Shown in pieces: positions 16,999 to 25,051 of a stretch of DNA of 64,000 nucleotides. Below the pieces are notes generated by a model. That model saw only the letters and a program-made list of their open reading frames with translations. It ran no database searches and was not told the DNA's origin. Each line of letters begins with the position of its first letter. Within the stretch, counting starts at the first letter, position 1. Source of the stretch: CAZAPG01 sp964486935 (GTDB taxonomy: Bacteria; Chloroflexota; Anaerolineae; 4572-78; J111); contig CAZAPG010000002.1 in the NCBI GenBank assembly GCA_964486935.1, positions 186,001 through 250,000 of the forward strand, read 5' to 3'. A program made the translations under genes and the position numbers.

Positions 16999-18084
16999 TC
17001 ACTGGTCGGGCTTGATGCCAATTTTGGCGTACAGTTTTTGTTTGACCTGCATGTCGTAAACCTGCCATTTGAGCTGCAAATACTCCTCGCTGGTTTCATC
17101 TGACAGAAAACCAAGGGGTATTTCAAAGCCGCCGGCCAGGGTTTTGCCGCCGCCAAAATAGAGTCCGCTGTCGCTTTTGCCCAGCGCCTCTTTAAGAAAA
17201 CTGTCGGGGTCGAGGGTGAGTTTGGAGGTGCGTAACGAGCCGATGAGCGACTCGCCCTGGTCGTCGCTGGTGACAATGCCATACACAATGGCGGTGTGGA
17301 TGTTCTCTTCGGTCAGCAGAAAGTCGGCGGCCTGGGGGATGGCGTCGCGGTCTTCGGCGCGCAGATAGCCGATACCGGCGATGGAGTAGCTTTCGGCGGT
17401 AACACGGTTGCCCAGCGAGCGGCGGATAATTTCCATAACCTGCTTTGAGCGCGATTGGCTGATTACCTGGCCCAGCAGGTCGGCATCGCGGTATTGGCTT
17501 AGATAGGCCACGGCGTAAAAATCTTCGGGATTGGCCTGTAAAAAGGCGTTGGTATCGGTCATAATGCCGTGCCACAGGGCGGTCGCCAGCTTTTTGTGCT
17601 CCGGGCGCGAGGCGTCCAGTTTAATCAGGCCCTGCTCAAGGTATTGGGTGTAGATGGTGGCGGCAGCGCCGGTGTGGCGAATATCGGCGAATTGCGGCTT
17701 GAGCCGCTCTTGCTTTTCGTGGTGGTCCACAATAATCAGGGGCGGGATGCCGGCAGCTTCGAGCGCCTGCGCAATTCCCTCGGAGGTGGTGCCCTGGGTG
17801 TCAACAAATACCGCGCCGTTATATCCGGTCAGCTCTAGCGAGCTGTCAAAGTGGGTAAGCTCTAACCGCAGCAAACGCACCAGGGCTATGTTTTGCTGGT
17901 GGCTGATGGTACCGCTGTAAATGATATCGGTTTCAATTTCAAATTCGGCGCTAATGAGCTGGTGGGCATAGGCCGAAGAGATGGCGTCGGGGTCGGGAAA
18001 ATCTTGAATGACGATGAGGTGTCGCTCACCCCGGTGGGCTTCGAGGGTTTTGGCTAATTTGGGTGGAGATTGTTCTTTGGACAT
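16999..18084 (-). CDS. DHH/DHHA1 phosphoesterase (NrnA/DhhP-type)
   Basis: 361 residues from the ATG at 18084, preferred because AAAGG lies 8 nt upstream; a start 42 nt earlier has no such site. DHH-domain motifs are DFPDPDAISSA (DPDA at 31-34), FVDTQ (about 93-97) and the namesake DHH at 120-122 (IIVDHHEKQ), all Mn-binding. The C-terminal DHHA1 domain ends in YFGGGKTLAGGFEIPL, the substrate-binding GGGH-like loop, here GGGK. Stand-alone DHH-DHHA1 proteins degrade nanoRNA, pAp, and c-di-AMP or pApA. Its start is 47 bp downstream of a gene carrying a diadenylate-cyclase-like domain, so c-di-AMP or pApA turnover is the favoured role by inference. Confidence 0.85.
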   Translation of the reverse strand: MSKEQSPPKLAKTLEAHRGERHLIVIQDFPDPDAISSAYAHQLISAEFEIETDIIYSGTISHQQNIALVRLLRLELTHFDSSLELTGYNGAVFVDTQGTTSEGIAQALEAAGIPPLIIVDHHEKQERLKPQFADIRHTGAAATIYTQYLEQGLIKLDASRPEHKKLATALWHGIMTDTNAFLQANPEDFYAVAYLSQYRDADLLGQVISQSRSKQVMEIIRRSLGNRVTAESYSIAGIGYLRAEDRDAIPQAADFLLTEENIHTAIVYGIVTSDDQGESLIGSLRTSKLTLDPDSFLKEALGKSDSGLYFGGGKTLAGGFEIPLGFLSDETSEEYLQLKWQVYDMQVKQKLYAKIGIKPDQ

Positions 18085-18131
18085 TGGTTGACCTTTCTGC
18101 GCGGCATTAGTGGTTGGCTGCGGCAAGGCGT

Positions 18132-20978
18132 TTACAACGACAGGATTCTTTGCCCGCTATCGTACACGGTAATGGGGCCATCGTGGGAAACGGTGATGGC
18201 CAGGCATTGGGCTTCGGCGCTCATTTTGGCGGCGCTGCTGTGGCGAGCGCCCTTGCCCGGCCCAATTTCGGCCTGGGTGTCGGCGTCGGGCCGCAGCAGC
18301 ACCATGCAGCCTCTAAACTGGCCGGCTATGTCGATAACGGTGGCCCCATCTTGTTGGGCAAAATTAATCAGTTCGTCGTCGTTAAGCTGGTCCAGGGGGG
18401 CGCTGAGCATTAGGGCAAAGTGGCTAATTTCCGAGGCGTCGGAATGCTCAAACACGTCATCGGCATTGCCAATAATAAAAATGGCGCCCAGGTTTCTTTC
18501 TGACATTTGAAAAGCGCAGCGCAATACGCGCCGCACCAGCGGCAAACTGTAGTTTTTGTTCTGGGCCAGCGCGTCGATAATCTCGTCTACTCGCGGCATA
18601 CTTTCCGGCGACCAGTCGCCGTTGGAATAGCGGCCCACCAGTTGGCCGTTGGCAAAAATGCGCACCTGCCGCCCGCCGGCGGGCACATAAAAAACCAGCG
18701 CATCACAATGGCGAGAGATGGCGGCGTGGTGACGAAACTGCGGCCCCAACAAAAAGCTGGCTGGTTTTTCCAGCTCGATGTTGAGCTTGTGGATGCCGCG
18801 CACGTAGCCGTGTTTATCGACCACGTAGCCCAGCACCAGCCCATCGACCATTTTGGCCAGGGTGACAAGATTGTTGCGCATGCGGCGGATATGGTCGGAG
18901 TGCAGCAGTTGAATCTGGCTGGGGGGCAGTACGCGGGCAATACGCACCGGGTCGCCCACAATGAGGGCGGTAGAGAGGGGGCGCTCTTCGTTTTCCATTT
19001 GGGCAATCATGGCGGCGGTATCGCAAATATGCACCATCGAGGGCGCGTCGATTTGTTTTTTGCGGGCCAGTTCAAATAAAAACTCAATACCGGCATCGGC
19101 CATCCAGGCGTCGAGGATGCTTTCTTTCTCCAGCAATTCCCGCAGTCGTTCGGGTTCGATGTGGACCTCGGAGACATCTTCGGCCTCGAGCTGGTGGGTA
19201 GTCGGGTACATGGCCTCGATGATTTCGGCGTGGCGCTGGGCCACCACATGGCGGCTAATCTTCATCGAGGCGGTTAGCTCGCCGGTTTCCTGGCTCAATG
19301 GCTGGTCTAGCAGGCTGTATTCCAACACTCGCTCCAAACGATCCAGTTGCTGGTTGATGTCGTTGATAACCTCATCCAGCAGGGCGCGCACTTTGGGGTG
19401 GGTGGTGGTGGCAATGGGGTTGCCTTTCTCGTCGGTTACGTTTTTGAAGTGCTCGGCCAGCGCCACCAAATTGGGGGCAATCATGGCCGACAGGTAGGGT
19501 TTGTCTTCGCCAATAATGGCCGCCTGGGCGATAAAGGGGCTGTTGGTGAGCATACTTTCGATGGCAGTGGGGAAGATTTTACGCCCCCGCGAGGTAACAA
19601 TGACGTGCCACTTGCGCTCGGTAATGTAGAGATAGCCATCGTCATCTAATACGCCGATATCGCCGCTGCGCAGCCACCCCTCGTCATCAAATGCCTGTTT
19701 GGTTTCGTTGGGCCGCTGCCAGTAGCGGCGCATAACCATATTGCCTTTAATCAAAATTTCGCCATCTTCGGCCAGCCGAATTTGAAACCCCGGCGCTACC
19801 CGCCCGCACGAGCCGGGCCGGTAATCATCGGGACGGCTGACAGCCGGGAAGCCGCCGGCCTCAACCAGGCTGTAAACATTGAGCATCATCAGGCCGATGG
19901 CCTGGTAAAATTCGGCTACATCCTGAGACAGGGTGGCGCTGGTAGAGTACGAGCGCCGCATTCGCCCGCCCATTTCGCCGCGAATCTGGCTGAAAAAGGT
20001 CATATCGGCCCGGGCGTATTCCTGGCGCAATTGAGCCGGGGCGTTTTCTCCGGCAGCCCGGTACTCTTTGCCCTTGGCCAGCGCCCACCGAAAAATCTCC
20101 TGGCTTGTTTCCGGCTGCCGGGCCAGTCGAGCCATGTATTCTTCGTAAAATAACTCCGAGCCGTAAGGCACCGACAGCATGAGCGTGGGGCTGGTTTGCT
20201 GCATATTTTCAATTACGCTCTCTTCATTTTGGGCCAACACGTTGGCCACGCCGGCCAACAGATAGCGCCAGCTTACCAGCAGGCTGACCGGCTCGCTCCA
20301 GGGGCGGATAGTTAGGGCCAGTTCATCATCATCAAAGGTGAGCCATTGGGCCATATGCTGTAGGGTGGTTGCATGTTGACCCTGCTCAAATACTGCGCCT
20401 TTGGGTAAGCCGCTTTCGCCGGGCACGTACCAGATAGAGGCCAGCGTCTGCGGGCTGATATTTTGGGCCAAAGTGCGAATCACAGTTTCTGCCTGGCCGA
20501 CCAGGGGGGCGTCGCTCACAATTTCTCCAAGCGGGGTGACATTTGGCAGTGGGTCTGTTTTGCTAATTGTTAAGATATGTTTTAAATTTGGCAGGTTTTT
20601 TTGATTGTTTGAAACGTGGCGCAGGTGTTCCGGCTCTTGCAGCAGCGCCAGCCGGGCGCCGGTATCCTGTAATACAAATTGCAGGGTATTGGGCGCCAGC
20701 GTGACATGCAGCGGCACGGCCACGCCGCCCGAAAAGAGACAGGCCAGGTAGGTAGCCATCCACTCCAGAGAATTATCGGCGGCAATCACCACCCGCTCAC
20801 CGTTGATGATGCCGTTGGCGTTGAAAAACCGGGCAATTTCAAAGGTCAGGTTCTGTAGCTGCCGGTAAGAGATGGATTGATATTTTTGGCCCAGCTTAAT
20901 TTGAAAACAACTCTGGTGGGCAAAGGCGTCCATTGCCCCAAGCAAGGCCTGGTTTAGGGTGCTGGCTTGTTGGTTCAT
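18132..20978 (-). CDS. Fusion of a long-chain acyl-CoA synthetase-like enzyme with DAC (diadenylate cyclase)-like domain(s)
   Basis: 948 residues. Residues 1-600 are an adenylate-forming ligase: SISYRQLQNLTFEIARFF and ERVVIAADNSLEWMATYL at the N-terminus, YVPGESGLPKGAVF (184-197) in place of the usual TSGTTGxPKGV, YSLVEAGG, then DEGWLRSGDIGVLDDDGYLY (432-451). The C-terminal lysine lies in ELTASMKISRHVV (567-579). Residues about 805-945 match a DAC domain: LGAIFIIGNADDV, the catalytic DGA at 877-879 and GKGARHSSA (RHS at 912-914, canonically RHR). Residues 660-785 resemble a second, degenerate DAC copy (DGL 712-714, RHH 749-751). DAC enzymes make c-di-AMP from two ATP. The protein lacks membrane helices. 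A DHH phosphoesterase follows and a Ser/Thr kinase precedes in the operon. Activity of either half is unproven. Confidence 0.75.
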   Translation of the reverse strand: MNQQASTLNQALLGAMDAFAHQSCFQIKLGQKYQSISYRQLQNLTFEIARFFNANGIINGERVVIAADNSLEWMATYLACLFSGGVAVPLHVTLAPNTLQFVLQDTGARLALLQEPEHLRHVSNNQKNLPNLKHILTISKTDPLPNVTPLGEIVSDAPLVGQAETVIRTLAQNISPQTLASIWYVPGESGLPKGAVFEQGQHATTLQHMAQWLTFDDDELALTIRPWSEPVSLLVSWRYLLAGVANVLAQNEESVIENMQQTSPTLMLSVPYGSELFYEEYMARLARQPETSQEIFRWALAKGKEYRAAGENAPAQLRQEYARADMTFFSQIRGEMGGRMRRSYSTSATLSQDVAEFYQAIGLMMLNVYSLVEAGGFPAVSRPDDYRPGSCGRVAPGFQIRLAEDGEILIKGNMVMRRYWQRPNETKQAFDDEGWLRSGDIGVLDDDGYLYITERKWHVIVTSRGRKIFPTAIESMLTNSPFIAQAAIIGEDKPYLSAMIAPNLVALAEHFKNVTDEKGNPIATTTHPKVRALLDEVINDINQQLDRLERVLEYSLLDQPLSQETGELTASMKISRHVVAQRHAEIIEAMYPTTHQLEAEDVSEVHIEPERLRELLEKESILDAWMADAGIEFLFELARKKQIDAPSMVHICDTAAMIAQMENEERPLSTALIVGDPVRIARVLPPSQIQLLHSDHIRRMRNNLVTLAKMVDGLVLGYVVDKHGYVRGIHKLNIELEKPASFLLGPQFRHHAAISRHCDALVFYVPAGGRQVRIFANGQLVGRYSNGDWSPESMPRVDEIIDALAQNKNYSLPLVRRVLRCAFQMSERNLGAIFIIGNADDVFEHSDASEISHFALMLSAPLDQLNDDELINFAQQDGATVIDIAGQFRGCMVLLRPDADTQAEIGPGKGARHSSAAKMSAEAQCLAITVSHDGPITVYDSGQRILSL

Positions 20979-21032
20979 ATTGTTTCATTATAGTTTGGGG
21001 TGGAAATTCCACCAAACCTGATGGTGGCAGGC

Positions 21033-22943
21033 TCATGGATTGCGCAATTCCACGCTGCCCGGCCCCATATTGATGTCAATTGAAATTTTAGGCGCATCGG
21101 GGCCGGAGCCGGCCAGTACGTAATTATCGCCCACCTGTTGCCAGGCGCCAGAGGCGTTGATGTTGGCCATTTTGCCCTCAAATACAACCTCGGCGGCGGT
21201 ATCTTCCGGCACAATCAGGGTGATTGCGCCAAGGCCGGCCTCAATTTTTACCTCAAAACTTTCCCGCATGTCGCCGGAAAAATCCAGGATGTAATTGCCC
21301 GCGCCGCCCTGAAAGTCAATATCCCTGGCCCGGGCATTGGATAGCCCGGTTAGCGTGGCATTTGAGGCCCCACCCGCAAATTGCAGTCGGTCCATATCTA
21401 CCTGATTAGGCTCAGAGAAGGATAAATTAAAATTGGCCGCGCCCTGGTTCACTGTTAAATCAACCACCGATAGCCCGCCCAACTCAACCTCTGCCCCGGC
21501 TCCGGTGGCATCAATGGTTAAATTTATGGGCCTGTTGGCCAGGCTCAAATTCCACTCGTTCTGGATGTTGCTGGTCGTGAGTCCGGCCAGGCCAATATCT
21601 TCTCTGGCCCGCAGCGTAACCTCGTCGTCATTTATCTCGACCTGCGGCTCAAGCGCCTCAACGTTGTAGGCGGCCACGCCTTCAATCAGGGCCTCTTTTG
21701 CCCCCGGTTTAATGTTTAGCTGGCCATATCTAAAATTTAGCCCGACCGTCACCGGGTTGCTGGTATCCGGCAGCGGCGCCCGAATTTCTCGGGTAGCCCT
21801 GGGGCCGATTTCGACCGTGGCAAAAACGTTTTCAACAGTAGTGCCCACCGCCGAACAGAGCGTGCCGGCCCCCAACACAACCACTATCATCAAGCCAATA
21901 GCCACAATGCCGCTAATCATAAGACAACCACCCCAGCCTCGTCGTTGGCCGCGGTCTGGCCCGGGCTGGTAGGTTTGGGGGGCAGGCGCAGCCGCTGATG
22001 CAGGTAATTCTGGCTCGATTGGCGGCGGCTCAACCATTGGCGGGGGCTGCTGCTGTACCAACGGCTCGCTTTGCGGGGCAGGGGCAGGCGGTCTCTCCGC
22101 CTCAACCGGCGGAAAAACATCGGCAGGCGCAGCCCCCGGCAACGTGGTCAGCGCCGCTGCCATTACGGGGACAGTTTTATATCGTTCCGCCGGTTTTTGG
22201 GCCAGCGCGGTTTTTAACACCGCCTCAATGCCGGGAGGGACATGATTGGGCCAGGCGCGGGGCAGAACCGGCGGTTTGAAGTGGGCCATCATCACGGCGG
22301 GCGGCGTGTCGCCCTTGAATACCTTTTCGCCGGTGAGCATTTCAAACAAAATGCAGCCCAGCGCGTAAATATCAGATTGCTCCGAGGTGCCTTTACCCTC
22401 CCACACTTCCGGCGCAATGTAGTGGGGCGTGCCGACCACACCGCCCCCGGCCGTGGTAGCCATACTGGCTTCACCCGCCAGTTTGGCCAGCCCAAAATCG
22501 CTCAGCAGGGGGCCTCGATTTTGGTCCATTAAAATATTGGCGGGCTTCAAATCGCGGTGCAGAATACCCTGGGCGTGGGCGTGCTCCAATCCGCCGGCGA
22601 TAGTGGTGAAAATTTCCAGCGCCTCTGTCCAGGGCAACGCGCCTCGTGTTGTCAGCACGTCTTCCAGGCTGGCGCCTTCGACCAGCCGCATCACAATAAA
22701 CAGCCGGTCATTGGCCTCGTACACATCATAAATGGGCACAATGGCGGGGTGGTCCAGCCGGGCAATCGTTCTGGCCTCGCGCCGAAAGCGTCTGATCCAG
22801 CTTTTATCTTGCAGCAGCGTGGGCCGTAACTCTTTAAGGGCCACCAGCCGGTCCAGTTCGGTATCGCGCCCGCGATATACGATAGCAAAACCGCCGCGCC
22901 CAATCTCTTCAATAATTTCATAGCGGCCTAGTTGTTCAATCAA
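21033..22943 (-). CDS. Membrane Ser/Thr protein kinase with extracytoplasmic adhesin/toastrack-like domain
   Basis: 636 residues. The kinase domain (about 8-275) is complete: GRGGFAIVYRG loop, Lys38 in VALKEL, HRDLKPANILMD (129-140), DFGLAK (149-154), and GTPHYIAPEVWEG. A Pro-rich linker (275-330) leads to one transmembrane helix (about 340-365, CLMISGIVAIGLMIVVVLGAG). The outer part (about 385-636) is beta-rich and repetitive, with VGLNFRYGQLNIKPG, AGAEVELGGLSVVDLTV, NATLTGLSNARA and a final INMGPGSVELRNP. It resembles the DUF4097/LiaF-C "toastrack" class rather than PASTA repeats. It probably senses envelope state. It overlaps the AlkD-like gene by 4 nt and precedes the ligase-DAC gene by 54 bp. 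Confidence 0.88.
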   Translation of the reverse strand: MIEQLGRYEIIEEIGRGGFAIVYRGRDTELDRLVALKELRPTLLQDKSWIRRFRREARTIARLDHPAIVPIYDVYEANDRLFIVMRLVEGASLEDVLTTRGALPWTEALEIFTTIAGGLEHAHAQGILHRDLKPANILMDQNRGPLLSDFGLAKLAGEASMATTAGGGVVGTPHYIAPEVWEGKGTSEQSDIYALGCILFEMLTGEKVFKGDTPPAVMMAHFKPPVLPRAWPNHVPPGIEAVLKTALAQKPAERYKTVPVMAAALTTLPGAAPADVFPPVEAERPPAPAPQSEPLVQQQPPPMVEPPPIEPELPASAAAPAPQTYQPGPDRGQRRGWGGCLMISGIVAIGLMIVVVLGAGTLCSAVGTTVENVFATVEIGPRATREIRAPLPDTSNPVTVGLNFRYGQLNIKPGAKEALIEGVAAYNVEALEPQVEINDDEVTLRAREDIGLAGLTTSNIQNEWNLSLANRPINLTIDATGAGAEVELGGLSVVDLTVNQGAANFNLSFSEPNQVDMDRLQFAGGASNATLTGLSNARARDIDFQGGAGNYILDFSGDMRESFEVKIEAGLGAITLIVPEDTAAEVVFEGKMANINASGAWQQVGDNYVLAGSGPDAPKISIDINMGPGSVELRNP

Positions 22944-23632
22944 ACTTTTACTCCTGTGGTGCGTTCAATCTGCTTGAGCGCCTCGCGCCGGCTCAGGCCG
23001 GATAGTTTATCCTGATGTTGCGCCACAAAATTTTGCACCCACTCCGGGTTGGCGTACGAGTAGTCTCGCAAAATCCAGCCAATGGCTTTTCTGATAAAGA
23101 ACTCCTGCTCGTGAGCCAGGGCTAAAATTGTATCGGCCAGCAGGCGGGTGTTGGTTTGTTGTTTGTGGCGCAAATGGGCCAGCAGGCTGGCGCGTCGCAC
23201 CCAAAAATTGGCAGATTTGGACCATTTGACCAGTTCCTGCTCCAGTTCCCGATGCTTTAACACCAGCGGGCTGACCAGCTTGCCGGCAATCCAGTCGAGC
23301 GTGTCCCAGTGGGTGGCTGTGTGGGCCAGTTTATGGTAAATAGGCCAGGATTGCAGATTGTGATAAACTTTGTAATGCTCGGCCACTTCCAGGGCCTGGT
23401 ACATCTCTTCGCGGGTGTGGCCGCGCCACAGCTCAAAAATAATTTGCTCGTACTCCGGCCAGGTAATCTTTTTGAAATTTCTGGCGGCGGCTTTAAACGA
23501 CTTGCGGCGCGGGCCGGCCTGAACCCCGTAAAATGGCTGCCCGGTTTTCATATAAGCCTGCATCTCCGCTGCTTTGGCCGGGTCGGCCAGTTTTTCCAAA
23601 TCCCCCTTTATGGCAATGACCATCGGGTGCAT
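22940..23632 (-). CDS. DNA alkylation repair protein, AlkD-like HEAT-repeat glycosylase
   Basis: 230 residues from the ATG at 23632 (AGGGAG 6 nt before). AlkD hallmarks are clear: GVQAGPRRKSFKAAARNF near the N-terminus, the catalytic region HWDTLDWIAGKLV with the Asp that attacks the lesion, WVRRASLLAHL, and KAIGWILRDYSYANPEWV. The protein is a stack of HEAT-like helices that removes bulky or charged alkylated bases (3-methyladenine, 7-methylguanine). It heads the minus-strand operon, and its stop overlaps the kinase start (ATGA). Confidence 0.92.
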   Translation of the reverse strand: MHPMVIAIKGDLEKLADPAKAAEMQAYMKTGQPFYGVQAGPRRKSFKAAARNFKKITWPEYEQIIFELWRGHTREEMYQALEVAEHYKVYHNLQSWPIYHKLAHTATHWDTLDWIAGKLVSPLVLKHRELEQELVKWSKSANFWVRRASLLAHLRHKQQTNTRLLADTILALAHEQEFFIRKAIGWILRDYSYANPEWVQNFVAQHQDKLSGLSRREALKQIERTTGVKV

Positions 23633-23815
23633 TATCTTCTCCCTGAGTTTGGCAGATGGGCGCAATCTACAGGCTGACTTTCAAAATAGCCAACCATCTA
23701 ATATAAAGGTTATAATTGAACTGCCCTTCTCAAATTATAAACCAGGGTAGTCATCAGTACAATCTACAGCAGGTAATCCCCGGCTATTCATCAATAACCA
23801 GAAAGGATGTGTTTT

Positions 23816-25030
23816 ATGACAACCACTCAACCCGTAACCAACAGCCAAATTTTACAGAAAGCCAAAGCCATCCACGAGCGCATCCGGGCCTGGCGGCGGC
23901 AGATTCATCGCCACCCGGAGCCGGGTTTTGAAGAGACCCGCACGGCGGGCCTGGTCAACTCCACGCTGTTTGATTTGGGCATCGAAACGGAAACAGAGGT
24001 AGCTAAAACCGGGGTGGTGGGAACCATCAAAGGCGGGTCGGGGCCGGTGGTGGGCCTGCGGGCCGATATGGACGCGTTGCCCATTACCGAACAAAACGGT
24101 ACCGATTTTGACAGCACCCGGCCCGGCCTGATGCACGCCTGCGGCCACGACGCCCACACAGCCATCCTGCTGGGCGCAGCCGTTATTTTAAAGGAAATGG
24201 CCGACCAGGGCCGGCTACCGGGTACAGTCCGGCTGCTCTTTCAACCCAGCGAAGAGGGGCAGGACGACGAGGGAAAATCCGGCGGGATGCGGATGGTGGA
24301 GGAAGGCGCGCTCGACGGGCTGGCGGCCGTGTTTGGCCTGCATGTCGATACCACCCTGAATGTGGGCCAGGTAGCCACCCGGCCCGGCCCCATGATGGCC
24401 AGCGCCGATATGTTTACCATTGTGTTGCGCGGCAAAGCCGGCCACGCCGCCCGGCCCCAGCAGGCCATCGACACCATTGCCCTGTCGGCGCACGTAATTC
24501 AGGCCATTCATCAGGTGGTCAGCCGCCGCCTCAACCCCATTGACGAAGGAGTTATCACTATTGGCACCATTCAGGGCGGTACCAAAGATAACATCATTGC
24601 CGATACGGTGACGATGACCGGCACCATCCGCGCCTTTACCGATGAAAGCCGCGACCTGCTGCACCGCGAACTGCGCCGGGCGTGCAGCATTATCGAGCCG
24701 CTGGGCGGGCGTTTTGAGCTGGATGTTTTGACCGGCTACCCGCCCCTGGCCAACACCCCGGAAGCAGCCGAGATAATGTTTGCCGCTACTCGGGATTTGC
24801 TGGGCGCGGAAAATGTTTTTGAAGCGCCCAAAGTAATGGCCGCCGAGGATTTCAGCTTTATGACCCGCCAGGCGCCCGGCAGCTTTTTACGGCTGGGGGT
24901 GCATAACCCCGCCTGGGAGCAGCGCTACTTTGTTCACACCCCCGATTTTCGCCTTGACGAGGATGCGCTGCCCATCGGCGCGGCCTCGCTGGTGGCAACG
25001 GCGCTGGCCTGGATGTCGCAAAAGAAATAA
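23816..25030 (+). CDS. M20-family amidohydrolase (N-acyl-amino-acid / hippurate hydrolase type)
   Basis: 404 residues. The ATG at 23816 is preferred over one 9 nt earlier because AAAGGA then has 8-nt spacing. Motifs of the M20D amidohydrolases are intact: HRHPEPGFEE, GLRADMDALPI, MHACGHDAHTAILLG with metal-binding His/Asp, QPSEEG with the catalytic Glu, GLHVDTTLNVG, and the late AAEDFSFM. The dimerisation domain includes GKAGHAARPQQAIDTI. It removes acyl groups from amino acids in the cytoplasm. It is divergent from the AlkD operon and 21 bp ahead of mscS, likely cotranscribed. Confidence 0.92.
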   Translation: MTTTQPVTNSQILQKAKAIHERIRAWRRQIHRHPEPGFEETRTAGLVNSTLFDLGIETETEVAKTGVVGTIKGGSGPVVGLRADMDALPITEQNGTDFDSTRPGLMHACGHDAHTAILLGAAVILKEMADQGRLPGTVRLLFQPSEEGQDDEGKSGGMRMVEEGALDGLAAVFGLHVDTTLNVGQVATRPGPMMASADMFTIVLRGKAGHAARPQQAIDTIALSAHVIQAIHQVVSRRLNPIDEGVITIGTIQGGTKDNIIADTVTMTGTIRAFTDESRDLLHRELRRACSIIEPLGGRFELDVLTGYPPLANTPEAAEIMFAATRDLLGAENVFEAPKVMAAEDFSFMTRQAPGSFLRLGVHNPAWEQRYFVHTPDFRLDEDALPIGAASLVATALAWMSQKK

Positions 25031-25051
25031 ACGAAAAGGAGGAGAGAAGCG

